From IMG/VR virus record IMGVR_UViG_3300046519_000339, positions 1-40,530 of that record: a DNA stretch of 40,530 nt; one strand, written 5' to 3'. A program made the position numbers and the translations under genes. This document shows positions 1-7,735 of the stretch, in pieces (position 1 is the first letter of the stretch; every line of letters begins with the position of its first letter). The stretch is from a virus. The notes under the pieces were generated by a model that made no database searches, had not been told where the DNA came from, and worked only from the letters and a program-made list of their open reading frames with translations.

Positions 1-49
1 TCACTTCATACCGCAATCCACCTCAGCACCCAATCGAGAGGCGACCCTG

Positions 50-589
50 ATGGTTGACGACCAGAAATCCCCCAACCCGATCGACCTGCACGTCGGCATG
101 CGGATCCGCATGCGGCGTAAGCAGATGGACGTCAGCCAGGAGGCTCTCGGCGACGCCTTGGGCCTGACCTTCCAGCAGGTGCAGAAGTACGAGCGCGGCG
201 CCAACCGCGTCAGCGCGTCGAAGCTGTACGAGACCGCTCGCGCGCTGAAGACGTCGATCGCCTGGTTCTTCGAGGGCCTGGCCGATCCGATCAAGGGTGT
301 CGAAGGTGCGCCGGATCTGGGCCCCGACCCGATCCTGGCGATGATGGGCGCGCCCTACGGCGCCCAGGTGGCCCAGCAGTATGCCGCGCTGACCAACCTG
401 GACCGCGCGATTGTCGCCGGCCTGGTGCGGCGCTTCGCCGAGGGGACGGGCGATCTGCCCACGGCGGCGCTGGACGCGGGGTTGAGCCACGAAGAGCTCG
501 CCGAACGCGAGGGCCTGGGCGGCGAGCTCGCAAAGCTGACCGAGCAGGCGCGGACGCAGCCCTTCCTTCACGACCGCCGGGTCGCCTGA
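50..589 (+). CDS. XRE-family helix-turn-helix regulator (candidate phage repressor)
   Basis: A 179-residue protein with an N-terminal Cro/CI-type HTH at about residues 15-70. The motif [20 protein letters not shown] (about 29-48) is the classic alphaproteobacterial form of this fold. The C-terminal half (80-179) is Ala/Gly/Pro-rich and has no LexA-type S24 protease signature, so RecA-stimulated self-cleavage is not suggested. GAGAGG lies 10 bp before the ATG. It heads the plus-strand early run and shares one base with the next gene. It is the only obvious transcription regulator in the window, so it is the best lysogeny-repressor candidate. No divergent cro-like partner is visible, and it could instead be an activator or an early-gene regulator. 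Confidence 0.85.
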   Translation: MVDDQKSPNPIDLHVGMRIRMRRKQMDVSQEALGDALGLTFQQVQKYERGANRVSASKLYETARALKTSIAWFFEGLADPIKGVEGAPDLGPDPILAMMGAPYGAQVAQQYAALTNLDRAIVAGLVRRFAEGTGDLPTAALDAGLSHEELAEREGLGGELAKLTEQARTQPFLHDRRVA

Positions 590-942
590 TGGCCGCCCCC
601 GCCGAGATCGCCCAGGACGAGCGCGTGGCCCAGGTGGTGATGGCGATCCTAGTCACGCCGCTGGACCGGGTCCACACCGCCCCGGTCGTGCTGCTGTCGA
701 TCGACGAGCCGCCGCTGGGGATTCTGGGCCTGCACGTCGGGGCTCGCCATTTCACCCTGTCGATCGAGGACGCACGCCTTCTGGCCCAGGCCCTGCGGCG
801 CCAGCCCCAGCAGCTGGCGCTGGTCGCCCTGTCGGCCGGCATCGAGGCGGCCGCCAACATGGTCGACCTGATGGAGGCGCGGGCCGTGATCCGCGACCTT
901 ATGGATACTCGTCTTCCGGCTGCCGCCAGGGCGCTGTCATGA
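589..942 (+). CDS. Hypothetical early protein, 117 aa
   Basis: The ATG overlaps the regulator's stop (TGATG). The protein is soluble, acidic to neutral and rich in Ala/Leu. It has alternating hydrophobic stretches (about 14-60) suggesting a beta-sheet N-terminal half, followed by an amphipathic helical half (about 60-117). There are no Cys pairs, membrane segments or nucleotide-binding motifs, and I do not recognise the family. Its place directly after the regulator, and its stop overlapping the next start, mark it as a co-translated early gene. Confidence 0.7.
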   Translation: MAAPAEIAQDERVAQVVMAILVTPLDRVHTAPVVLLSIDEPPLGILGLHVGARHFTLSIEDARLLAQALRRQPQQLALVALSAGIEAAANMVDLMEARAVIRDLMDTRLPAAARALS

Positions 943-1037
943 GCGCGCGGCAACACACCGACTGGCGCTCGGGCCTCCTCCTGGCGATCGCCGTCCTGGC
1001 CATCGTCGCGGAGCGGGTGGCGGAGCGCCTCCTGTGA
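939..1037 (+). CDS. Very small single-pass membrane protein, 32 aa
   Basis: A short reading frame starts at ATG 939 inside the ATGA overlap with the previous stop. It ends at TGA 1035-1037, which overlaps the GTG start of the next gene. The product has a polar N-terminus (about 10 residues), a hydrophobic stretch LLLAIAVLAIVAE, and a short charged tail, which fits a one-pass inner-membrane peptide. The two exact 4-bp overlaps are the main evidence that it is translated, because they fill what would otherwise be a 91-bp gap in an operon with no gaps. Its function is unknown. Confidence 0.55.
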   Translation: MSARQHTDWRSGLLLAIAVLAIVAERVAERLL

Positions 1038-1579
1038 CCGTCGTCTCGTTCGCCGACGCCCAGGCCCAGCGCGGCCTCGAAGGCAGCCGGGTCACCCAGG
1101 TCGGCGGCCCGACCGCCGACCTGGCGCGCGACGCCACCGCAGGTCAGCTGGTGTTCTGCGACGACGATGACGCCGTCACCATCACCTACAACGAGCCCCG
1201 GTGCAGCGCCGTCGCCTACGGCAAGTCGACCCGGCGAATCGTGCTGGACATCGCCCAGCGCCTGGGCCGGCCGCTCGACGAGCTGATGGCCACCAAGACC
1301 AGCGATCCCCAGGCCTGGAACAAGGCCTGGATCAAGTCGGCCGCCCCCGAGGACTACGGCCACCGCCTGGTCCACGTCGCGGGCATCAGCGCCGATCGCC
1401 TGAACCTGACCCTGGGGCGCCGCATCGAGCGCTTCGAGATGACCGGCGGCCGTCACCAGTATTTCAGCGTGCTGCAGTCGCTCGACGCCAGCTTCTCCCA
1501 GCGCGCCGACGCCGCCGTCGAGGCCGCCCAGGCGTCGCTCCCCGACCTCACCCCCGAACCTGGAGACGACGACCAATGA
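1034..1579 (+). CDS. Hypothetical early protein, 181 aa
   Basis: GTG start within a GTGA overlap, and the stop overlaps the ATG of the ParB-like gene. The middle of the protein (about 70-130) contains KSTRRIVLDIAQRLGRPLDE and a Trp-containing segment that look helical. The C-terminus is acidic and ends in DDDQ. It has no zinc motif or membrane segment. I do not recognise the family. Its tight coupling to the ParB-like protein suggests the two are made together, but a physical partnership is inference only. Confidence 0.75.
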   Translation: MTVVSFADAQAQRGLEGSRVTQVGGPTADLARDATAGQLVFCDDDDAVTITYNEPRCSAVAYGKSTRRIVLDIAQRLGRPLDELMATKTSDPQAWNKAWIKSAAPEDYGHRLVHVAGISADRLNLTLGRRIERFEMTGGRHQYFSVLQSLDASFSQRADAAVEAAQASLPDLTPEPGDDDQ

Positions 1580-4500
1580 CGTCGCAACCGATCACGCCGC
1601 TGGTCCTGTCGACCGAGCCTATCCTGCGCCTGGCTGCCCAGGGCGAGGGCAAGCCGATCAGGAGCGGCGACGTCATGGCCGCGACCGGCCTGGACGGCGG
1701 CAGCGCCCGCCGCGAGCTGCGCCGCCTGGTCGAGGCCAACCTGCTGTCGGTCGACGGCGAGGGGAAGGGCGGGACGCTCTACATCCCGACCGGAGACACC
1801 TACGACGCGGTCGCCGCCCTGGACCGAGCCGCCGGCGTGACCGGCGCGTCGGCCGAGGCCCAGGCTTGGCCCCACGCCGGCTTCAAGCCCAATCCCGACC
1901 AGCCGCGCAAGGCGTTCCCGCACGAGATGATCCGCGACCTGGCCGAGAGCATCGTCCAGGTCGGCGGTCTGCTGCACAACCTGGTGGCCTACCCGCCCGA
2001 TGCGAGCGGCGTTCGCATGCTGCACGACGGCGAGTGCCGCTGGCGCGCCTGCGCACTTCTCCTCGAGGAGGACCGCCTCCCCGAGAGCCTGAAGCTAGGC
2101 CTGCCCTTTACCGAGCGCGAAGGGACCGAGCTGGAGATGCTCAAGGTCGCCCTGGTCGCCAACCATCAGCGCGGCGACCTGGCTCCCTGGGAAGACGCTC
2201 GAGGCCTGCACCGGGTGAAGGTGTTGACCGGCCTGTCGGCGCGCGGCGTGGCCATGCTGGTCGGCCGCGCCAAGGAAGGCAGCGAACGCGGCGTCAAGGA
2301 TGTCCAGGAGAAGATCCGCGCGGTCGACCGCGCCTCGGCCGAGGACATCGCCTTGCATGAAGCGGGCGAGCTAAGCTGGGAAAAGCTGCGCGACAACATC
2401 CGTGAAGCCCGGACGATCAGCCCCCATGCGGCGCTGGCGATGGCCGAACTGCGCTGGAAGGTCGAGCGCGACGGCCGCCATCCCGGCGACGACGTCGACA
2501 CCTGCTGGGTGCTGTCGGACGGGCAGGGCGATCGCTGGGGCAGCCATCGCGAACTGGTGGAGGCCCGACTGATCGAGACGACGGGCCGGTTGCTGAACGG
2601 CATCCTGTCGCCGCTGGTCAAGATCACCGAACAGGGCGTCGCCTGGCTGAACAAGGCCGCGCCGCTGACCGCCACCCGGCTCGCCGCCGGCGACGACGAC
2701 CAGGCGCTCGACTACCTCCGCCACGGATGGGGGCGCATGGAGGGCGCTCTCGCGGGCCCGGGCCCCGACGTTGATGAGGGCTTTGTTACGCCCTGGCTGA
2801 ATGCGGCCGCTCTACAGGCCCAGATCGAGCGTCGCCGCGCGGGCCTTCCCGATCGGGATCCGGACCAGGTCGACCTGGAGGAGGCGATTGCGGCGAGCTC
2901 TGAGGCAGTCGATGCCGCCCCGGGACCCTGGAGGGAAGGCGACGATCATGAAGCATGGGTCCGCAAGAAGCTTCGACATGCCCTCGGCAGCATCAAACCG
3001 CGTGACCTGTTGGCCGTCGTGGAACTGGCCGACGCCTGCCACTTCAAGCCCCAGGGGGAGCAGAGCCATGGATACGCGAGAACGAGGACCTGGTCGTACG
3101 AAACCCCGCCGGGCAAGCCGCAGGCGCTGATCTCCGAGTACGGCTGCGGCGGCGGGTCGGGTGGCGGTGAGCCTGAGTATAGCCAGGTCCACTCCGCCAC
3201 GCTCGAATGGCTGACGGACAACGGTCTCTTCAAGCCGGAAGGCGGCGGGGCGCGCAGCGCGATGCTCTATCGCGTTCGGCAGGGCGTGTCGCAGAGCGGC
3301 GCCGATCAGTGCGAGGTGACGGGACGCTATCACACGAGCTGGCTGAACCCGCCGGCGGAGCCGAAGGCCGAAGTTCGGTCCGAGGCAGTCTCCCTGTTGA
3401 AGGGCACTGGGTCGCAAGTCGACGAGAACCGGATGCGAGCCTTCGGGTGCCTTACGCCCGCCGAGATCTGCCAACTTGTCGAGCTGGCCGACAAACAGTT
3501 CTTCGAGGGTGTCGAAGAGGGCCAGTGGATTGGCTGGGCGGCGGTGACCGATCAGGGCCCGCTTGGCGTGCGCGGCAACTTGGCCATCTTAGGCGGCGGG
3601 CAAGGCTTTGGTGCAGGCCGTAGCTACGCCAGGATCGGCAGTGCGATCCGCGAGTTTCTCGAAAAGAAAGACCTTTTCCCCCGCACGCCCCGGTCGCGGG
3701 TGACTGTCCTATTCGAAGCCCGACTGAAGGCCCACGGCGTGCTTAGGGCGAGCGAGGCGGAGGAAAGCGGGCGCTACGTCACCGAATGGCTGAATGATCG
3801 CGCTCCGGCCTTGGAGGTGTCGATTAGCGCTGCTGACCCTGACCTCGAGGACGAAACGCCAACCGGACGGCTCATTCGCACTGGCCGGCGCGCCGCTCAG
3901 CTGATCGTCGCGCACTATGACAGCCTCCAAGCCGACCCGGCCGCGACCGAGGTATATCGCCAGCTGAGCGAGGCCCTCAACGCGGCCGAGCTGGAGAACC
4001 GGGCCCGGATCGAGGCCATGCTTGCTCCGCCGCCGGCCGACGAGAGTGTCCTGCTCACCTTCAGGGTCGGTGACCTGGTCAACAACGGCGGGGCCAGCGA
4101 CTACCGCCTGATCTCGCGCAAGGATCACCACGACAGCCGGGTGTTCGACTTCCTCGTCCAGCCGATCCTGAACGGCAAGGAGCATGGCGGCGTCCGGGCC
4201 CTGAACCTCAACCAGATCCAGCGCCTGGGCGGCCACAACATCAAGACGCCGACGCCGACTGCCTTGGCGCTGCAGTCCGGAGCGCCGCTGCCGGCAGCGG
4301 AAGTCGAGGCGCCCGAGCCCGAAGCGGAGCCCGAGGATCCCGAACGCGACGCCATCAACCAGGATGAATACCGAACCTGGATTGCCGACGCCCTGGCCAC
4401 CAACCACCAGGCCGACCCCGAGGCCGCGCCCGGGTTTGCGATCGAGGCCTTCGACAACCAGACCGGCGGAGGCACGGGGATCAAGTTCTTGGCCACGCCG

Positions 4501-4629
4501 GGCACGTGGCGGCGCGCCGACGCGGCCTTCGACGCCGCCGACTGGGCCGCCGAGAACCTGCTGGCCGGCCTGAGGATCGAGCACGATCAGACACAAACCC
4601 AAGGGGAGGAAGCCGATGTCGTCGCCTGA
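1576..4629 (+). CDS. Giant ParB/Spo0J-like nuclease-domain protein with internal duplication, 1017 aa
   Basis: The start is ATG 1576, overlapping the previous stop, with GGAGAC upstream. The same frame stays open back to 1201, but that part is only an out-of-frame reading of the preceding gene. Domains: a winged-helix-like N-terminus (about 15-72); a ParB-like domain (about 100-200) with the NPDQPRK box at 106-112 and GECRWRA at 152-158 (family form GERRYRA); then a KorB/ParB-type HTH region (about 205-280). The remaining 700 residues are unusual. Two related blocks (about 460-595 and 602-745) each carry a PxxLLxVVELAD/CQLVELADK helix and end in a WLN motif. A third WLN motif lies at about 407-409. 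A separate domain lies at 825-890 and contains YRLISRKDHHDSRVF. No ParA is nearby, so partition is not implied. A role in early DNA transactions or in transcription control is more likely, but unproven. Typical ParB proteins are about 300 residues. Confidence 0.85.
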   Translation: MTSQPITPLVLSTEPILRLAAQGEGKPIRSGDVMAATGLDGGSARRELRRLVEANLLSVDGEGKGGTLYIPTGDTYDAVAALDRAAGVTGASAEAQAWPHAGFKPNPDQPRKAFPHEMIRDLAESIVQVGGLLHNLVAYPPDASGVRMLHDGECRWRACALLLEEDRLPESLKLGLPFTEREGTELEMLKVALVANHQRGDLAPWEDARGLHRVKVLTGLSARGVAMLVGRAKEGSERGVKDVQEKIRAVDRASAEDIALHEAGELSWEKLRDNIREARTISPHAALAMAELRWKVERDGRHPGDDVDTCWVLSDGQGDRWGSHRELVEARLIETTGRLLNGILSPLVKITEQGVAWLNKAAPLTATRLAAGDDDQALDYLRHGWGRMEGALAGPGPDVDEGFVTPWLNAAALQAQIERRRAGLPDRDPDQVDLEEAIAASSEAVDAAPGPWREGDDHEAWVRKKLRHALGSIKPRDLLAVVELADACHFKPQGEQSHGYARTRTWSYETPPGKPQALISEYGCGGGSGGGEPEYSQVHSATLEWLTDNGLFKPEGGGARSAMLYRVRQGVSQSGADQCEVTGRYHTSWLNPPAEPKAEVRSEAVSLLKGTGSQVDENRMRAFGCLTPAEICQLVELADKQFFEGVEEGQWIGWAAVTDQGPLGVRGNLAILGGGQGFGAGRSYARIGSAIREFLEKKDLFPRTPRSRVTVLFEARLKAHGVLRASEAEESGRYVTEWLNDRAPALEVSISAADPDLEDETPTGRLIRTGRRAAQLIVAHYDSLQADPAATEVYRQLSEALNAAELENRARIEAMLAPPPADESVLLTFRVGDLVNNGGASDYRLISRKDHHDSRVFDFLVQPILNGKEHGGVRALNLNQIQRLGGHNIKTPTPTALALQSGAPLPAAEVEAPEPEAEPEDPERDAINQDEYRTWIADALATNHQADPEAAPGFAIEAFDNQTGGGTGIKFLATPGTWRRADAAFDAADWAAENLLAGLRIEHDQTQTQGEEADVVA

Positions 4630-5056
4630 TCTGAAGATCACCGAGGTGGTCGAATGGCTACGCAGCCAGGCGCTGCGCTACGTCCTCATCGCCCAGGATC
4701 ATGCCGGGCGGGCCGAGTTGATCAGCGCAGGGACCGACAAGATCCCGGCCCAGCCCAAGCGCGGCGCCGACCTTCAGCGCTGCGCCGAGGAGGCCAAGAC
4801 CTTGGCCCAGCAATTCCTGGGCTACGCGACGGCGGTGTCCGCCCTGGCGCCCGCTCACGAGGGCCTGGTGGCCGGCGCGGCGACGCAGTTGCCCGCCACG
4901 TTCCTACGTCGCTGCTCGACCGAGGACTATCCCGGCCAGGCCTACTTTCGCCTGTACGGCGGTGACGTGGTGCGAGCGCCGCTCGTATCGAATCCCGCGC
5001 CTGCGCCCCAGGCCGAGGCGATCGACACCGCTGCGCCCCAGCGACGCAGCGCCTGA
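4616..5056 (+). CDS. Hypothetical early protein, 146 aa
   Basis: The ATG lies 14 bp inside the end of the ParB-like gene, preceded by GGGGAGGAAG, a good ribosome-binding site. The product is probably soluble and helical at its N-terminus (VVEWLRSQALRYVLIAQDHA). A Pro/Ala-rich tail begins at about 125. It has no recognised domain. The tail region carries one copy of the 17-bp palindrome that recurs through this genome (4971-4987), translated here as part of the protein. Confidence 0.75.
   Translation: MSSPDLKITEVVEWLRSQALRYVLIAQDHAGRAELISAGTDKIPAQPKRGADLQRCAEEAKTLAQQFLGYATAVSALAPAHEGLVAGAATQLPATFLRRCSTEDYPGQAYFRLYGGDVVRAPLVSNPAPAPQAEAIDTAAPQRRSA
4971..4987. repeat. 17-bp palindrome, copy 1 (coding)
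   Basis: TGCGAGCGCCGCTCGTA, one mismatch between arms. It lies inside the 146-aa early gene and belongs to the eight-copy family with consensus TGCGAGCGGCGCTCGCA. Confidence 0.75.
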
Positions 5057-5058
5057 AC

Positions 5059-5208
5059 GTGGCCGATTTCCTCACCGAGCTGATCACGGCCTTGCGCGGC
5101 CTGGCCCTGTTCGCCCTGGCCGTCCTGGCCCTGTCGATCGGCGGCATTGGCGTCGTCCGGCTCGTCGAGGCCGCCATCCAGCTTCTCAAGGGACCCGACT
5201 TCCGATGA
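5059..5208 (+). CDS. Small membrane protein, 49 aa
   Basis: GTG start two bases after the previous stop. It ends at TGA 5206-5208, which overlaps the next ATG at 5205. After about 12 residues there is one strongly hydrophobic stretch (about residues 13-33: GLALFALAVLALSIGGIGVV), then an amphipathic tail ending KGPDFR. This fits a single-pass inner-membrane protein. It fills a 148-bp space in an otherwise gapless operon, which supports its being real. Its function is unknown. Confidence 0.6.
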   Translation: MADFLTELITALRGLALFALAVLALSIGGIGVVRLVEAAIQLLKGPDFR

Positions 5209-5639
5209 CCCCCAACGCCCTGGCCGGCTTCCACGGCCGCCCCGTTCACGACCCCGCGCTCGCCGAGATCCTCGCCTCTTTCCGGAGACCCCGAATGCCC
5301 TCATCCGATGTCCGGTTCGCCTTGGTGCGCGAACCGACCAACCCCCTGGCCATGCCGGTCGCCTATCCAATGATGTCGGACCTGGCGCGAGCCATCGATG
5401 TCGACCGCGCCGGCGCGGCGATCGAGCTGCAAGACAACGTGCCGCTCAACATCCGCGACTGGGGCGAGGTGTTCGGCGTAGCCGTCTGGACCCTGGGCGA
5501 GGGCGGCGATCGCCATCGCTATCTCGGCTGGGCCTGGCTGGACGGCGGCGGTCGCGGGCCGCTCGAGGCCGCGCTGCACGCCCGCTGCTCCACCGCCCCG
5601 ACCATCGGCCGGGCGCGTCAGGGGAGGGCGGCGGCATGA
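5205..5639 (+). CDS. Hypothetical early protein, 144 aa
   Basis: ATG 5205 overlaps the stop of the small membrane protein (ATGA), and the stop overlaps the next ATG. The frame is open further upstream, but those codons are shadows of the previous genes. The product contains PLAMPVAYPMMSDLARAID and a Trp-rich segment (RDWGEVFGVAVWTLGEG, then YLGWAWLDGG), which suggests a compact mixed alpha/beta fold. A second in-frame ATG (5295, MPSSDVRF) is possible as the start. I do not recognise the family. Confidence 0.65.
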   Translation: MTPNALAGFHGRPVHDPALAEILASFRRPRMPSSDVRFALVREPTNPLAMPVAYPMMSDLARAIDVDRAGAAIELQDNVPLNIRDWGEVFGVAVWTLGEGGDRHRYLGWAWLDGGGRGPLEAALHARCSTAPTIGRARQGRAAA

Positions 5640-5932
5640 TGCGGCCTCCTTCGCCACCGCAACTCTCGCCCTCGGAGATCGCATGCGTGGAGGCCGCCCG
5701 CGCCGCCGGGGTCCGCCACGCCAAGGCGTTCAAGGCCGGGTTCCGCCGCGCGGCCGCGACCATCTGCATCCTGTTCGGTGCGCTCCAAGGGGTCTGCACC
5801 ATCCTGGACGCCCAGGCCGGGACGGGGGCGGTGCAAACCGCCCTCGGCGTGCTCTGGGCCAGCGCCTGCCTGGTCTGCGGTCTCCACACCATCACGAAGC
5901 CGGCGCGGCCGGCCTCGACCGAGGAGGCCTGA
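5636..5932 (+). CDS. Small two-helix membrane protein, 98 aa
   Basis: GGGGAGG lies just upstream, and two adjacent ATG codons (5636, 5639) follow. The N-terminal 45 residues are basic and polar. Two hydrophobic segments follow (about 50-66 and 74-90), separated by a short polar loop (DAQAGTG). The tail is short and ends in STEEA. The pattern is a small hairpin membrane protein, unusual inside an early operon. It could act in superinfection exclusion or early takeover, but no family is recognised. The stop is followed two bases later by the next ATG. Confidence 0.65.
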   Translation: MMRPPSPPQLSPSEIACVEAARAAGVRHAKAFKAGFRRAAATICILFGALQGVCTILDAQAGTGAVQTALGVLWASACLVCGLHTITKPARPASTEEA

Positions 5933-5934
5933 CG

Positions 5935-6678
5935 ATGGCTGATGAGAGCACGATCGACGCCACGCTCGCGGAGGCTGGACTGGATCCAGTCGGGAAAATG
6001 ACATGCATCCCGGAAGGCGATGAGATCAGGTTGGCCCAGGGTGATGGAAAACCTGCCCCGACCTATGGAGACCTAAAGGCGGATCGCGATCGCGCGGTCC
6101 GCGCTCTTCAACGGGCAGGCTTCGTCGATAACGGCGGGGCGGAATGGAAGCCGCCCTTGGGATCCTGGTTGGGGTTCGGCGTCGGCCGGATCCGTACAGA
6201 GCGCGGGCGTCAGATCACGGCTGAAGGCTACAGCCTCGCCGGCGATCGCCAGTACAAAGATGGCCAATTGATGCGCGCCGCCTGGTCTTACCTTGAGGCC
6301 GTGATGCATCGCGATGCTTCGACTCCCAGTCACGCGATCGCCAAGGCTCCGCCGCCGATCCAGTGGCCTTGGGACGGCGGTCACTGGAAGCCGAAGAGTG
6401 GCCTTAAGGATCTGGCGCGGGCCGGGGCGCTGATCGCCGCCGAAATCGACGTGCGCCTGGCCGACCTAGGCGCTTTCGTGGACCTGGTCGTCGAGGCTTG
6501 CGTCGCCGGCGGCGCTGATCGGATCGGGGCCCGGGCGATCGTCGAGACCTCGATCGAGGACGTGCTGGAGAACGAAGGCATCGAGGTCGGTCACCCGGAC
6601 CACGACTGGGGAGCCTCGGGTGCAGCGGCATACGCCGAGGAGCTGGTCCTGCGTCACTTGGAGGCCGTCCAGTCATGA
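5935..6678 (+). CDS. Phage early protein with the WPW...WKP...AGALIAAEI domain, 247 aa
   Basis: GAGGAGG ends 8 bp before ATG 5935. Residues about 92-172 carry a signature that recurs in many unrelated phage early proteins: an RQI..EGYS..GDRQYKDGQL..AAWSYL block, then WPWDGGHWKPK, then DLARAGALIAAEID. Known members of this phage-associated domain are found fused to diverse partners, and its biochemical role is not established. The N-terminal 80 residues and the C-terminal 70 residues (with an acidic helix) are not recognised. The stop overlaps the next start. Confidence 0.75.
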   Translation: MADESTIDATLAEAGLDPVGKMTCIPEGDEIRLAQGDGKPAPTYGDLKADRDRAVRALQRAGFVDNGGAEWKPPLGSWLGFGVGRIRTERGRQITAEGYSLAGDRQYKDGQLMRAAWSYLEAVMHRDASTPSHAIAKAPPPIQWPWDGGHWKPKSGLKDLARAGALIAAEIDVRLADLGAFVDLVVEACVAGGADRIGARAIVETSIEDVLENEGIEVGHPDHDWGASGAAAYAEELVLRHLEAVQS

Positions 6679-6905
6679 CCTTCGGCTTCATCGAACCCAA
6701 GACCTTGCCGCTTGAAGAGGGCTTCACGCCCTACGCCAGTGGCGACGACGAGATCGACTACGACGCCGCCATGCGACTGCCGGAAGGCAAGACGTGCGGC
6801 GACTGCGTCCACTGCCGGCGCTGCTGCACGATGTTCGGCCACGTCCCGGGCGACACGTCCTGCGACTTCTACCCGATCCGGTTCAAGGCGGCGGTGACGT
6901 CATGA
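6675..6905 (+). CDS. Small cysteine-rich, probably zinc-binding phage protein, 76 aa
   Basis: The ATG overlaps the previous stop by 4 bp. Five cysteines lie close together (CGDCVHCRRCC, about residues 41-51) and a sixth follows in SCDFYPIRF near the C-terminus. This layout of a Cys cluster followed by C-x-FYP is typical of small phage proteins that probably bind one zinc or a metal cluster. No enzyme motif is present. It may be a nucleic-acid-binding or host-modifying accessory protein. Confidence 0.75.
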   Translation: MTFGFIEPKTLPLEEGFTPYASGDDEIDYDAAMRLPEGKTCGDCVHCRRCCTMFGHVPGDTSCDFYPIRFKAAVTS

Positions 6906-7300
6906 CACAGCCCGACGCCCAGGAAGCGATCACGGCCGCCATCGCCACTGCGGATGAGGCTTTCGGATACGAGGTCAAGTTGATCCGGCTAGTAGACGGC
7001 GAAAGCACCTACAGCCTCCGGATGGTCGCACATTACAGCGAGCACCCGTCGTACGACGCCGCGACCGCCCTGGTGACCCAGAGGCGGAACACAGCGCGCG
7101 CCATCGCCATCCTGGCCGCCCTGCGAGCGACGCTCGCATCCGCGGTCGTCACGGATGACCTGATCGAGCTCGGCCTGATCGGCATCCGCGAGCGCGACGC
7201 CCAAGGCTGGAGCGACGAGGACGAGGACCAGATCAACCGTGAACTGACGCGGGCCGTGTTGACTGCCGCCCTTACTGGGGAGGCGGCCGATCATGGCTGA
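6902..7300 (+). CDS. Hypothetical early protein, 132 aa
   Basis: ATG 6902 overlaps the previous stop. The frame is open upstream to 6794, but that is a shadow. The N-terminal half looks alpha/beta. The second half is helical with an acidic WSDEDEDQ segment. Residues around 75-85 are encoded by one copy of the recurrent 17-bp palindrome (7122-7138), read as LRATLAS. No domain is recognised. It overlaps the next gene by 8 bp. Confidence 0.7.
   Translation: MTQPDAQEAITAAIATADEAFGYEVKLIRLVDGESTYSLRMVAHYSEHPSYDAATALVTQRRNTARAIAILAALRATLASAVVTDDLIELGLIGIRERDAQGWSDEDEDQINRELTRAVLTAALTGEAADHG
7122..7138. repeat. 17-bp palindrome, copy 2 (coding)
   Basis: TGCGAGCGACGCTCGCA, perfect 8-bp arms, within the 132-aa early gene. 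Confidence 0.8.
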
Positions 7301-7487
7301 TCTCACCGACGCCGCCTGCGCTTTCCTCGCCCGCTTCGTCGGCCGGGGCTGGATCCACGCCGTCAGGGACGACGAGCTGGAGCAAGCCGCCGTCGACCTC
7401 GGCCTTCGCCGGTCATGGTTGCGCCGCGAGGGCGACGAGGCCCATTTCACGGCCGCTGGCCGCCAGCATCTCGGAGGCCAAGCGTGA
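7293..7487 (+). CDS. Small hypothetical protein, 64 aa
   Basis: It overlaps the previous gene by 8 bp and the next by 4 bp. The product is charged and helical. LRRSWLRREGDEAHFTAAGR reads like part of a small winged-helix or DNA-binding fold with a terminal wing. That is only a resemblance. There are no cysteines or membrane segments. Position and coupling support translation. Confidence 0.65.
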   Translation: MADLTDAACAFLARFVGRGWIHAVRDDELEQAAVDLGLRRSWLRREGDEAHFTAAGRQHLGGQA

Positions 7488-7735
7488 GCATAGGCAACCC
7501 CAACCACATCGACGCCCAGTGGCAGTCCTATCGCGAAATCCTGCCGGCCGAGGCCGAGCACGCCCAGATTCTTGAAACCAAGCGCGCGTTCTTCGCCGGC
7601 GTCCTGTCGATGTGGAACGCCGTGATGGGGCCGCTGCTCGACGAGGGGGAGGAACCCACACCCGCCGACATGCAACGGCTGGCCGAGATCCAAGAAGAGC
7701 TCGACGCCTTCGGTCGGTCGGGAGGGCTGATCTGA
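7484..7735 (+). CDS. Hypothetical early protein, 83 aa
   Basis: GTG 7484 overlaps the previous stop, with GGAGG 7 bp upstream, so this start is preferred over the longer open frame from 7415. The protein is acidic and helical, with a likely coiled or paired-helix region (EAEHAQILETKRAFFAGVLS). It has no recognised domain. Its stop shares one base with the next ATG. Confidence 0.7.
   Translation: MSIGNPNHIDAQWQSYREILPAEAEHAQILETKRAFFAGVLSMWNAVMGPLLDEGEEPTPADMQRLAEIQEELDAFGRSGGLI

Noticed and set aside
1201-1575. Long N-terminal extension of the ParB-like frame
   Set aside because: Arg/Pro-rich out-of-frame reading of the 181-aa gene. ATG 1576 has an operon-type overlap and a ribosome-binding site.
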